IMG/VR virus record: IMGVR_UViG_3300037076_000127
Location: 1 to 40,075 of that record
Strand: one strand, 5' to 3'
Origin: a virus
DNA length: 40,075 nucleotides
The notes under the pieces were generated by a model. That model searched no databases and had not been told where the DNA came from. It saw only the letters and a list, made by a program, of their open reading frames with translations. The position numbers and the translations under genes are program-made. This document shows positions 23,509 through 31,786 of the stretch, one piece after another (position 1 is the stretch's first letter; the number at the start of each line of letters is the position of its first letter).

Positions 23509-24545
23509 TGTCCTTCCCGCCCGGTGTGCTCCCCGGCGTCGCCAACCTGCCGCTCGTTGACGTGCAGGAGTTCCGCCCATGGGGTGAGCAGACGCTGTCC
23601 GCGATCTGGTCCAAGCCGTCATGGGCGAAGCTCGTCTACGTCTACGCGGTGGGGGCTGGCGGCTCGGGCGGCTCGGGCGGCAGCACGACCGGCGCCGTGA
23701 TCCGCATGGGCGGCTCCGGCGGCGGCGGCGGGGCGTGCAACTCGCGGCTCATCCCCGCGTCGGCGCTCCCGGGCACCGTGCCGATCTCCGTAGGCATCGG
23801 TGGCGCATCTCCGGCCACAGGCGGCTCGGGCGCGGTCGGCATCGTCGGCAACGTCGGCGGCAACACGTTCTTCGGCGGTCCGCAGGTCGCCGGGACATCG
23901 CCCTATGTCGCGGCCTATGGCGGCGGCGGCGGGGCGCTTGGCGCCATCACAGCCGCCGCCGGTTCGGGCGGTGGCGGCGGCGGGACGGGCTCGGCAGGGG
24001 CAACCGGTACCACCACGGCGGCGTTCGGTGGGCTCCCTGGAGCACAGAACTCCGCGACAGCCGTGGGCGGTTCGGGGTCGGTTGGTTCGATCGCCAATAC
24101 CGTGTCGACCGCCGAGTGGGGCGGTACGGGCGGCAACGGGCACAACACGACACCGTCCGCGACGGGCGGTGCGTCGGGCTCCCTCTATGGCGGCTCGGGC
24201 GGCGGTTGCGGTAGCGGATCGACTGCGACACCGGGCCTCGTCAACGGCGGCAGCGGCGGACTGTCCGGAACGAACGTCCAGAACACGGGCGGCGCGCTCG
24301 GCACCAACGGCGCATCCCCGACCGCCGGCGGCAACGGGCCTGACGGCGTCCTCGGCGTCACCTGCGGCGCGGGCGGCGGCGGCGGCGGCGGCACGATCAC
24401 CTCGAACACCGCGGGCGCGGCCGGCGGTAACGGCGGCTTCCCCGGTGGTGGTGGCGGCGGCGGCGGCTGCGGGACGAACACGGGTGGCGGCGGCGTGGGC
24501 GGGCAGGGTGGCGACGGCTACCTGATCGTCGTGAGCATGGGCTGA
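23508..24545 (+). CDS. Glycine-rich fibre/adhesin-like protein, 345 aa
   Basis: After a head of about 45 residues (MSFPPGVLPGVANLPLVDVQ, then WSKPSWAKLVYVYAVGAG), most of the chain is runs of Gly broken by Ser, Thr and Asn, up to eight Gly in a row. Such polyglycine-rich regions form sandwich-like lattices in some phage adhesins. The end, GGQGGDGYLIVVSMG, is typical of glycine-rich-domain phage proteins. A receptor-binding or head-fibre role is likely but not shown by sequence. Confidence 0.65.
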   Translation: MSFPPGVLPGVANLPLVDVQEFRPWGEQTLSAIWSKPSWAKLVYVYAVGAGGSGGSGGSTTGAVIRMGGSGGGGGACNSRLIPASALPGTVPISVGIGGASPATGGSGAVGIVGNVGGNTFFGGPQVAGTSPYVAAYGGGGGALGAITAAAGSGGGGGGTGSAGATGTTTAAFGGLPGAQNSATAVGGSGSVGSIANTVSTAEWGGTGGNGHNTTPSATGGASGSLYGGSGGGCGSGSTATPGLVNGGSGGLSGTNVQNTGGALGTNGASPTAGGNGPDGVLGVTCGAGGGGGGGTITSNTAGAAGGNGGFPGGGGGGGGCGTNTGGGGVGGQGGDGYLIVVSMG

Positions 24546-25507
24546 TGCCGAACAACCGCACGCTCCTCGAGCGCTACCCGCTGACCCTCCAGACGGACGG
24601 GTTCGCCAAGTGGCACGACCGCCGGCTGCTGGCGCTGGCGAACGCGCCCTCATCGGCCAGGACTGGCACGGTCACGGGGACGGCCACCGCCTCGGGCACC
24701 GAAGCGGGAACCAGCGCACGCAGCGGCAGCGAGACTGGAACGGCAACCGCCACTGGCGCTCCGGTCGGCAAGAGCATCCGCAGCGGCAGTGAGACGGGCG
24801 CGGCGACGGCGGGCGGCATCGAAGTCGGGAAGATGGGCGCCAGGGGCACAGCGTCCGGCACCGTCACCGCCTCTGGCGTCGAGGCCGGGACGCGGACCTC
24901 GAAGGGCACCACAGCCGGCACCGCGACGGCATCGGGCGCGGAGGCTGGGGCGTCCGCTCGTCTCGGCACGGTGGCCGGCTCAGCCAGCGCGAGCGGCACG
25001 GATGCCGGCACGCGGACGGGGCAGGGCACGACGACCGGCGCCAGCGTCGCGGCCGGCGTCGAGGCCGGACAGACCGTCCGCAGCGGCACCAGCATCGGCG
25101 TCGCGATCGCCGCCGGCATCGAGACCGGCCAGAGCGGACGCGTCGGGTCCACGACGGGATCCGCCACCGCTGCGGGGGCCGACGCCGGGGAGTCCGGGCG
25201 GTACGGGACGCTGGTCGGCACCGCGACGACGGCAGGCACGGCCGCCGGGGCGCAGGGCGAGGCGTTCAGCGGCACGGTCGCCGGTGCATCCGTCGCAGCG
25301 GGGACGGTCGCCGGGGCCCGGTCAGTCGCACCGACGTCCGCCGCGGGCGGCATGACCTACGGGCCGACCGTCACGCGAGCGGCGCTGTACGGCCCGGACT
25401 TCGACGAGATCGAGCGCATCGTGGCCGCCGCCCGCGTCCAGGCGATCGATGACGACTGGATCCTCGGCCTGATCGATGACGACGAGTACCTGGAGAAGGC
25501 CGCATGA
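24545..25507 (+). CDS. 20-residue repeat protein (fibre-like), 320 aa
   Basis: A unique head of about 39 residues precedes 11 tandem 20-residue repeats with the approximate pattern xGTxTGTATAxGxEAGxxxR. The C-terminal about 55 residues are a normal acidic domain (GPDFDEIERIVAAARVQAID, then DDEYLEKAA) that could attach the repeat to the virion or to the protease. A beta-solenoid or collagen-like stalk is plausible. TGATG start overlap and ATGA overlap with the protease gene. Confidence 0.7.
   Translation: MPNNRTLLERYPLTLQTDGFAKWHDRRLLALANAPSSARTGTVTGTATASGTEAGTSARSGSETGTATATGAPVGKSIRSGSETGAATAGGIEVGKMGARGTASGTVTASGVEAGTRTSKGTTAGTATASGAEAGASARLGTVAGSASASGTDAGTRTGQGTTTGASVAAGVEAGQTVRSGTSIGVAIAAGIETGQSGRVGSTTGSATAAGADAGESGRYGTLVGTATTAGTAAGAQGEAFSGTVAGASVAAGTVAGARSVAPTSAAGGMTYGPTVTRAALYGPDFDEIERIVAAARVQAIDDDWILGLIDDDEYLEKAA
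24662..25321 (+). repeat. 60-bp tandem repeats (11 copies, diverged)
   Basis: Eleven 60-base units encode the 20-residue repeats. Unlike the 24-bp array the copies differ at many sites, so they are older or under different constraint. Confidence 0.8.
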
Positions 25508-26910
25508 CGACCATCGACGCACCCGACGCCCCGTTCCGCCTCACCGCGCCGATCGAGCGCATCACCAAGCTCGACGACGGCACGCTGCTCGTCCACTGCC
25601 TCGTGACGGACGAGACGCCCGACAGCCAGGGAGAGATCGTCGACTACGACGCGGCCAAGGCAGCGGCGCCCGCGATGATGAAGTGGGCGACCCTCGGCGA
25701 GATGCACGACGAGGAACGGATGGACGCGGGAACCGTCCTCCGGCTCCACTTCGATGACGTCGCGCGCCGGATCGAGGCGGACCTCCACGTCGTCGATCCG
25801 GTGGCCGTTCGGAAGGTCCTCTCCCGGACCTACAAGGCCGTCTCTGTCGGGGGCGTGAAGCTCGCGACCTCGCCCGTCTCGATCGCCGGACGCGTGTTCC
25901 GCAAGATCACGCGGCTCGTCTGGGACGAGCTCTCCCTCGTCAACCGGGGCGCGAACCCGAACGCCCTGATCGCCAAGCAGTACGTCCTCGCCAAGCGAGC
26001 ACAGGAGACAGACATGCCCGACATGGACGCTGGTACGACCAGCCCGCTCGGCGAGCCGACCCCGGCCACCGACGAGTCCCGCAGCGACCGCCAGGTGGCG
26101 ATCGACGCCGCCCGCGAGCTGCTCGCCAAGGCGGAGGCCGCGCCGGAGGCCCCGTTCCCGGGCGCCAAGGCTCCGTTCGGCGCCAAGAAGGTCAAGAAGG
26201 CCAAGGCGGAGAAGCACGCCACGGTCGTCATCGAGGCCCCGGAGGGCGAGCCCGACGGCGATGAGGCCGACGAGACCGCGCCGAAGGAGGCCAAGAAGAA
26301 GCTGACCAAGGCGCAGCGCCTCGCGAAGAAGGTCAAGGCGCTCCGCAAGGCGAACCGGCGGCTCGCCAAGGCCAAGAAGAAGATGGCGAAGCGCGCCACC
26401 CCGCGCTCGATGCTCAGCGCCCTCGCCAAGGCCGGGGCCCGCAACAGCAAGTCCGACGCGAAGCTGATCGACCAGGGGCACGACGTGTTCCTCAAGCTCG
26501 GCTACGCGAAGTGCATGACCAAGGCCGAGGCCCCGGTGTCCGACGCGGCGACGATCGCCGCCGAGGCGCCGATGGCGAAGGCGGACACCGATCCCGTCGG
26601 CATCATGCGTGAGGCGCTCACCGGCACCGTTCCCGTCGAGAAGCTCGACGCGATCATCGGAAGGCTCGCCGCCATCGACGAGAGGTCGAAGGCACAGGAC
26701 GAGACCCTGGCGAAGATCGCCAAGAGCCCGAGCGGCGGCGGACCGGCCACGCCCTTCGCAGCGATCATGCGCGGCCAGTCCTCGGAGGACGCCATGTCCA
26801 AGGGCGACGTCCTCGCGAAGGCGGCGGAGCTCATCGACGACCCGCGCCTCCGGGAGCAGGTCGGCGACCGTGCCGCGTTCGAGCAGATCCGTCAGGCGCG
26901 CAGCGGCTGA
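25504..26910 (+). CDS. Prohead protease fused to scaffold-like domain
   Basis: 468 residues. The N-terminal about 165 fit an XkdF/S78-type prohead protease: DETPDSQGEIVDYDAA, GEMHDEERMDAGTV (candidate catalytic His), KAVSVGGVKLA (candidate Ser) and ELSLVNRGANPNA. The rest (about 175-468) is Lys/Ala/Glu-rich, helical, with KKVKALRKANRRLAKAKKKM and IDQGHDVFLKLGYAKC, typical of a scaffold region that is later cleaved. It would shape and mature the capsid and sits directly before the major capsid gene. Confidence 0.8.
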   Translation: MTTIDAPDAPFRLTAPIERITKLDDGTLLVHCLVTDETPDSQGEIVDYDAAKAAAPAMMKWATLGEMHDEERMDAGTVLRLHFDDVARRIEADLHVVDPVAVRKVLSRTYKAVSVGGVKLATSPVSIAGRVFRKITRLVWDELSLVNRGANPNALIAKQYVLAKRAQETDMPDMDAGTTSPLGEPTPATDESRSDRQVAIDAARELLAKAEAAPEAPFPGAKAPFGAKKVKKAKAEKHATVVIEAPEGEPDGDEADETAPKEAKKKLTKAQRLAKKVKALRKANRRLAKAKKKMAKRATPRSMLSALAKAGARNSKSDAKLIDQGHDVFLKLGYAKCMTKAEAPVSDAATIAAEAPMAKADTDPVGIMREALTGTVPVEKLDAIIGRLAAIDERSKAQDETLAKIAKSPSGGGPATPFAAIMRGQSSEDAMSKGDVLAKAAELIDDPRLREQVGDRAAFEQIRQARSG

Positions 26911-26985
26911 CACCTCCACCTCCCATGCACCGGCCTGAGTGCGAGTGATGGCCGGACGGCAGATCCCCTACTCGCGGGAGATCAC
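26911..26985 (+). other. Intergenic stretch before capsid gene
   Basis: 75 bases. It holds CCGGCC (26930-26935) and GGCCGG (26950-26955) as a 6-bp inverted repeat with a 14-base loop, and GGGAG ahead of the capsid GTG. No clear promoter seen. Confidence 0.4.
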
Positions 26986-28464
26986 GTGAACCAGAACGAT
27001 GGGTTCAGCCCCGACTCGGAGCTGAAGGCCCTCGCTGAGATCGCCAACATCCGCGGCGAGGTCAACGAGCGCTTCGGCAAGACCGGGAACACCACCACCA
27101 CCGGCATCACGACCACCACCGGCCTCGTCTCGATCCCGCTCGAGAAGCCGGCCAAGAGCCTGTATTCCGTCTACACGCGGCTCCGCCAGCGGCTGACCCG
27201 CGAGGAGAGCGGCGGCGGCGGCACGGGCATCACCTGGCGCGCCATCACCGACATCTTCGGCGGCGGCTACGACGCCGGCATCGCGGAGGCCGCGACCGGC
27301 TCCGAGGTCCAGTTCACCGAGCAGGACGTCACCGCGGCGTACAAGACGCTCGGCAAGCTCGCCTCGGCCACGTTCGAGGCCCAGAGCGCGTCCGAGACGT
27401 TTGACGACGCCAAGGCCAAGGCCACCCTCGGCGGCCTCCAGAACCTCCAGGTCTCGGAGGAGCTCAGCCTTCTCGGCGGCTGCACCACGGGCGTCTCGAT
27501 CCCCGGCACGCTCGTCTTCGCCGACACGTCCACCGCTGGCTCCGGCGCCCTGACCGCCTCCACCGCGTACTACTTCGCCGTCAGCGCCGTGACCCTGATG
27601 GGCACGGACTGGGTGGCCGGCACCGGGTCCCGCGGCCACGCGACCGCCGACTCGCCGAACGAGACGGATGCCGTCACCGGCACCCACACCACCACGGCGT
27701 CGGGCGCCGGCAACAAGTCGGTCACCCTCTCCTGGCCGGCCGTCAAGGGCGCGTTCGCGTACAACGTGTACTCGGGCACGACCAGCACCGTCCACTTCAT
27801 GGCGCAGGTCACGACGAACGCCTACGTGCAGTCGGCCCTGACCCCGAGCTCGGGCAACGTGCCCAACTCCGCCAACCAGACGGCCAACGCGCTCCAGTTC
27901 GACGGCATCGCCGTCCAGGCGGCCCTCGCCCCGTCCGCCCTGTTCTACGACCAGGCGAACGGCAAGCTGACCGCCGGCACGGGCTCGATCGTCGAGATCG
28001 ACACCGCGTGCGAGGACATGTTCAAGAAGCGGCTCGCCCCGACGCTCCTCCTGACGTCGGGTCACGAGGCCAAGTCCATCCGCGATGGCGTGCTCTCGGC
28101 CGGCACCGCGGTCAGCACGCAGCGGTTCAACACCGACGTCGGTCCCGAGGGCCAGATCCGGGCGGGCTCCATCTTCATGGAGTACACCAACCCGTTCTTC
28201 CCCGGGATGCCGATCGAGGTCATGGCGCACCCCTACATGCCGCAGGGGACCATGCTCCTGATCACGGAGAAGCTCCCGCCCTGGTTCCCGAACGCCAACA
28301 TCGGGACCACCTGGGCGGTCAAGCCTCGGCGCGAGTACTACTCCGTCGAGTACGCCCTCGCGACGAGCTCCGGCCGCAAGTGGCCGATCGGCGTCTACGT
28401 CGAGGAGGTCCTGAAGGGCTACATGCCGACCGCCACCGCGGTCATCTCCGGCATCGGCGCCTGA
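26986..28464 (+). CDS. Major capsid protein with Ig/FN3-like insertion
   Basis: 492 residues from a GTG with GGAG nearby. N- and C-terminal parts read as a large phage capsid protein (ALAEIANIRGEVNERFGKTG start; DVGPEGQIRAGSIFMEYTNP, AHPYMPQGTMLLITEKLPP, AVKPRREYYSVEYALATSS near the end). Residues about 169-303 are a Thr/Ser/Val-rich segment (STAYYFAVSAVTLMGTD, VTLSWPAVKGAFAYNVYSG, VTTNAYVQSAL) that resembles an FN3 domain inserted in the capsid fold. Position after the protease and large size support major capsid protein. Confidence 0.8.
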   Translation: MNQNDGFSPDSELKALAEIANIRGEVNERFGKTGNTTTTGITTTTGLVSIPLEKPAKSLYSVYTRLRQRLTREESGGGGTGITWRAITDIFGGGYDAGIAEAATGSEVQFTEQDVTAAYKTLGKLASATFEAQSASETFDDAKAKATLGGLQNLQVSEELSLLGGCTTGVSIPGTLVFADTSTAGSGALTASTAYYFAVSAVTLMGTDWVAGTGSRGHATADSPNETDAVTGTHTTTASGAGNKSVTLSWPAVKGAFAYNVYSGTTSTVHFMAQVTTNAYVQSALTPSSGNVPNSANQTANALQFDGIAVQAALAPSALFYDQANGKLTAGTGSIVEIDTACEDMFKKRLAPTLLLTSGHEAKSIRDGVLSAGTAVSTQRFNTDVGPEGQIRAGSIFMEYTNPFFPGMPIEVMAHPYMPQGTMLLITEKLPPWFPNANIGTTWAVKPRREYYSVEYALATSSGRKWPIGVYVEEVLKGYMPTATAVISGIGA

Positions 28465-28479
28465 TCACGCATCTCTCCA

Positions 28480-28511
28480 CGGGGGCCCGGTTCCACCGGG
28501 CCGGGCCCCCG
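28480..28511 (+). terminator. GC-rich hairpin after capsid gene
   Basis: Perfect 11-bp inverted repeat: CGGGGGCCCGG (28480-28490), a 10-base loop, then CCGGGCCCCCG (28501-28511). No T-run. It may terminate or attenuate transcription, or protect the capsid mRNA. Confidence 0.6.
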
Positions 28512-28531
28512 CTCCACACCAGGAGCAGCCG

Positions 28532-29458
28532 ATGACCGCGTTCTGCACCTTCGCGGAGTTCCGCCAGCGGATGTCCGGCGACCAGCCGGTGCTGTCGGGC
28601 GCCTATGACGAGACGATCGTCGGGATCATCGCCGACGTGTCCGCCATGCTCGACGAAGAGGTGCGCAACGTCCGCGGCCAGCAGCACGGCTGGTCCTTCC
28701 TGCCGCCGTCGCTGTACGGCAGCTCGCTCGTCGCCGTCTCCGGCTTCCCGGTCTCCGGCACGTTCACCCTCACCTTCGGCGCCTCCACCACGAGCGCCCT
28801 GCTCCCGACAGCCTCGGCTGCCGATGTCCAGGCCGCGCTCGACACGATCCTCGGCGCGGGCCAGAGCGTCGTCACCGGCGCCCCCGGCGGCCCGTGGACC
28901 GTCGCCTACGCCGGCGCGCTCTCCGGGCCGCAGCCGGTCCTCGACCCCGCGGACACCTTCGCGCCGGCCGGCGCGCACGTCGTGGTGCAGGAGCTCGTCA
29001 CGGGCTCCGCGGCCACCGTCACGCGCCGCTACACCGGGCGCGGCATCTCGCTCCTGCTCATCGATGACGCGCTCGCCGTCTCGACGGTGGCGCTGCTCGA
29101 CGCGCAGGGCAACCTCGCGCAGACCCTCACCGCCGGGACGGACTGGCTGCCGTACCCGCTCAACGGGCGCCCGATCATCGGCCTCCAGCGCATCAACGGG
29201 TGCTGGCCGACGGTCATCGGCGGCGTCCAGGTCGGAGGACTCGTCCCGGGATACGCGCTGACCCTTCCGGGCGACGTCCACACCGCGGCGCTCCAGGAGT
29301 CCATCCGCGTCTGGCGCGGCGCGCAGGCGGGGGAGGACGACCGGCTCGGCACCACGCCGTTCGGCTCGGTCATTGTGTCCAAGGCCCTGCTCCAGAGCAC
29401 GCAGCGCATGATCGCCCGCTACCGTCTCGGCGCCGGTCTCCTGCGGCGGGCCGGCTGA
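28532..29458 (+). CDS. Head-tail connector-like protein with inserted beta domain
   Basis: 308 residues. The N-terminal 60 (MTAFCTFAEFRQRMSGDQ, SAMLDEEVRNVRG) and the C-terminal about 60 (LQESIRVWRGAQAGEDD, SKALLQSTQRMIARYR) are helical like head-tail adaptors. Residues about 64-165 are a Thr-rich beta segment (GTFTLTFGASTTSALLPTAS, ADVQAALDTILGAGQ, GPWTVAYAGALSG) that resembles a repeat domain found in other virion proteins. GGAG precedes the ATG. Confidence 0.65.
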   Translation: MTAFCTFAEFRQRMSGDQPVLSGAYDETIVGIIADVSAMLDEEVRNVRGQQHGWSFLPPSLYGSSLVAVSGFPVSGTFTLTFGASTTSALLPTASAADVQAALDTILGAGQSVVTGAPGGPWTVAYAGALSGPQPVLDPADTFAPAGAHVVVQELVTGSAATVTRRYTGRGISLLLIDDALAVSTVALLDAQGNLAQTLTAGTDWLPYPLNGRPIIGLQRINGCWPTVIGGVQVGGLVPGYALTLPGDVHTAALQESIRVWRGAQAGEDDRLGTTPFGSVIVSKALLQSTQRMIARYRLGAGLLRRAG

Positions 29459-30063
29459 TGGCACCCCAGCCCGCCCTCACCATGACCGTCTCCGGGCAGC
29501 AGGCCGTCCTGAAGGCGCTCGCCCGCGAGCTCGGGCCGCAGATGTCCAAGCGTGCCGCGATCGGGCTTGTGCAGGCGGCGCCGCTGGTGGCTGTCGACGC
29601 CCGCCGTCGCGTGGCGAAGCACGGCTGGCACGGCGGCCTCGAGGGGTCGATCAAGCCCCGGGGCCTGCGCGTGACGCCCGTGATGGCCTCCATCGTGGTC
29701 GTCGCCGATGCCCCGCAGGCGGCCTCGTTCTCGGAGGGCTGGTTCAGCAAGAGCGGCAAGCAGCCGCCGTCCGACATGCTCGAGGCGTGGGTCACGGAGA
29801 AGGGGCTCGCGAGCTCGCCGCGCGAGGCGCAGGGGGTCGCGTTCGCCATCGCCCGCAAGATGGGCGGCGGCCGTCAGGTCGCCCGGACGGCGCGGGCCAT
29901 GAAGTTCGCCGCGCTCAAGGGCGACACCCGGTCGAGCACGACCAGGTTCGGCTACTCGTTCGCGCCGACGCACTTCCTCAAGAACGCGCTGCGCTACACC
30001 AAGATCCCGGTCCTGAACGTGCTGATCGCGCGCATGAAGGCCGCCGGCCGGAGCACGTTCTGA
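29458..30063 (+). CDS. Neck protein (HK97 gp10-like)
   Basis: 201 residues, TGATG start overlap. Basic and helical with VDARRRVAKHGWHGGLEGSI, a common neck-protein pattern, and PTHFLKNALRYTKIPVLN, where FL-ALR near the end is typical of HK97-gp10 relatives. These connect the head adaptor to the tail. Assignment also rests on position. Confidence 0.6.
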   Translation: MAPQPALTMTVSGQQAVLKALARELGPQMSKRAAIGLVQAAPLVAVDARRRVAKHGWHGGLEGSIKPRGLRVTPVMASIVVVADAPQAASFSEGWFSKSGKQPPSDMLEAWVTEKGLASSPREAQGVAFAIARKMGGGRQVARTARAMKFAALKGDTRSSTTRFGYSFAPTHFLKNALRYTKIPVLNVLIARMKAAGRSTF

Positions 30064-30551
30064 TGAGCGGCTCGGACATCGCGAAGATCGTGGACTACTG
30101 CTGCCTCGTCGCCGCCCGCGTGCAGGGCGTCAAGCTGCCCAACGGCCAGGTCGTCGGCGTGGCGGCCGTCTACGGCGCCGGTCAGGGCTTCTACCCCGAC
30201 CCGCTGCGCCCGGGGCAGATGGTCCAACCCATCGGCGAGACCATCAAGGAGACGTTCGAGTTCCACGCCGAGGTCCCGGACGCCCCGTCGGTCATGCCCG
30301 AGACGCAGAACGGGACGATCCGCGTCGAGTGGGACGTGCCGATGCGCCTGGTCCTGCTCCGAGGCGACCTCGCCACCACGCGCCAGATCGCGCTGCCGTT
30401 CTACGACGCCTTCCTGCGCGAGTTCTGGACGGACCGCCGGCTCGGCAACCTCTGCCAGCTCGCCTACATCACGACGTTCCAGCGCGGCGGGGACGGCACG
30501 TGGGCGTGGCTCGACATGAGCCTGCGCGTCATCGAGTACGTCGCCTACTGA
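30063..30551 (+). CDS. Tail terminator/completion-like protein
   Basis: 162 residues, TGATG overlap. A mixed alpha/beta protein (VDYCCLVAARVQGVKLPNGQ, EWDVPMRLVLLRGDLATTRQ, PFYDAFLREFWTDRRLG). Its size and place before the tail tube gene fit a tail-completion protein; no motif is decisive. Confidence 0.5.
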   Translation: MSGSDIAKIVDYCCLVAARVQGVKLPNGQVVGVAAVYGAGQGFYPDPLRPGQMVQPIGETIKETFEFHAEVPDAPSVMPETQNGTIRVEWDVPMRLVLLRGDLATTRQIALPFYDAFLREFWTDRRLGNLCQLAYITTFQRGGDGTWAWLDMSLRVIEYVAY

Positions 30552-30611
30552 GGGCCGCCCATGCGATCCGACCCCACCCACCCTGTCCCCGCATCGAAGG
30601 AGACCTAGATC

Positions 30612-30974
30612 ATGGCCCGAGTCCTCGTCGCAGCCCAGACCACGCCCGGAGCGTACCCGGCCCTCCAGCCGGCCCCGGGCTCGCTCGCCCTCGCCATGCA
30701 GGCGGCTGACGCCTCCCTGCTCAACTACACGCCGCTGACCAACGGCAAGACGTACCTGCTCGCGCAGAACACGGACAGCGGCGCCCACACGGTGACGGTC
30801 ACGTCCGTGGCCGACAACCTGAACCGGGTCGGGGACATCACGGCCTACAGCCTCGCGGCCGGCGTCATCGCCCAGTTCGGCCCGTTCCAGAACGTCGGCT
30901 GGTCCAACGGCGGGCAGCTCTGGTTCCAGGCGGACAACGCGCTCGTCAAGTTCGCGGTCGTCACGCTCCCCTGA
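30612..30974 (+). CDS. Decoration/head-fibre-like protein, 120 aa
   Basis: ATG behind AAGGAG. Thr/Gly/Ala-rich, beta-type sequence (YTPLTNGKTYLLAQNTDSGA, HTVTVTSVADNLNRVGDITA, LWFQADNALVKFAV). Looks like a small jelly-roll decoration or tail-associated protein. Separate ribosome-binding site implies good expression. Confidence 0.55.
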   Translation: MARVLVAAQTTPGAYPALQPAPGSLALAMQAADASLLNYTPLTNGKTYLLAQNTDSGAHTVTVTSVADNLNRVGDITAYSLAAGVIAQFGPFQNVGWSNGGQLWFQADNALVKFAVVTLP

Positions 30975-31004
30975 CCCCCAGCCCACCACCATAGGAGAAC
31001 GGGA

Positions 31005-31445
31005 ATGGCCTACACAGGCAGCGTCGCAATCGCGGGTCCGGGGTTCATCCTCGGCGTCGCGTCCTCGGCCGGGGGTCCGTACACGGTCCTCGACGAGGTC
31101 AAGGAGATCAAGGGGCCGGAGCAGATCGTCGCCACGGTCGACGTCACGAACCAGTCCAGCCTCAACCACTTCCGGGAGTGGACGCCGACCCTGATCGACG
31201 GCGGCAACGTCACGTTCCCGGTGCAGTACAACCCGGCGAACACCGAGCAGAACGCAGCCCTGACGCTCCTCCAGGCGCGGACGCTGACGTACTTCCAGCT
31301 CGTCATTGGCACGACGGCGATGGCCTTCCGGTGGGCCGGGTACTTCACCAAGTTCGGCGGCACCTGGCCCGTCGAGAACGTGGCGACCGTGGACGTCGAG
31401 ATCAAGATCACCGGTCCGGTCGACGGCCCCGTCGCGTCGATCTAG
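31005..31445 (+). CDS. Major tail (tube) protein
   Basis: 146 residues with its own GGAG site. MAYTGSVAIAGPGFILGVA, DEVKEIKGPEQIVATVDVTN, WTPTLIDGGNVTFPVQYNP and TWPVENVATVDVEIKITGPV match phage tail tube proteins of siphoviruses. It should polymerise into the tail tube around the tape measure. Confidence 0.8.
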   Translation: MAYTGSVAIAGPGFILGVASSAGGPYTVLDEVKEIKGPEQIVATVDVTNQSSLNHFREWTPTLIDGGNVTFPVQYNPANTEQNAALTLLQARTLTYFQLVIGTTAMAFRWAGYFTKFGGTWPVENVATVDVEIKITGPVDGPVASI

Positions 31446-31464
31446 GCCCTGCGCGAAGCGGGGC
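31446..31464 (+). terminator. Hairpin after tail tube gene
   Basis: GCCCTGC (31446-31452), loop GCGAA, then GCGGGGC (31458-31464): a 7-bp stem with one G-U pair immediately after the TAG. Probable attenuator, terminator or mRNA 3'-end protector. Confidence 0.45.
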
Positions 31465-31490
31465 AGGACGCCCCGGGAAGGAAGGGCAGC

Positions 31491-31766
31491 ATGCCCATCA
31501 TCGGCGGTGTCGGCGTACCGACCGGCGACGGCCGGCTCGTCGTCTACACCGAGCACGGCTCGACGATCAACTGGCAGGACCGCCCGCGCGGCGAGACCGG
31601 CGGGCAGCTCATCGGGGAGATCCCCGAGACGCTGCTCCCGGTCCTCATCGCGCGCCTGCGCCAGCTGAACCACGAGCCGCACAACAGCCGCGCGACTAGC
31701 CTGGCGATCACGCACTGCGAGGAAGCCCTGCACTGGCTCCAGCAGCCACGAGACATCAGGCCATGA
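31491..31766 (+). CDS. Small protein resembling the Acb2/Tad1 hairpin family
   Basis: 91 residues. The C-terminal half reads PETLLPVLIARLRQLN then PHNSRATSLAITHCEEALHW: two helices where the second (about 66-83) follows the family pattern S-x-x-x-SLA-T-x-x-EEA-x-W that I recall from Acb2/Tad1-type phage proteins. Those sequester cyclic nucleotide signals of CBASS or Thoeris defence. The N-terminal 44 residues are beta-rich and unlike that family. Its location among tail genes also allows a structural or chaperone role. Similarity is by eye only. Confidence 0.5.
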   Translation: MPIIGGVGVPTGDGRLVVYTEHGSTINWQDRPRGETGGQLIGEIPETLLPVLIARLRQLNHEPHNSRATSLAITHCEEALHWLQQPRDIRP

Positions 31767-31786
31767 CCACCAAGAAGGAGGGCAAC

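Noticed and set aside
30561-30608. Fourteen-codon leader peptide before the 30612 gene
   Set aside because: No ribosome-binding site and no regulatory pattern; most likely chance.
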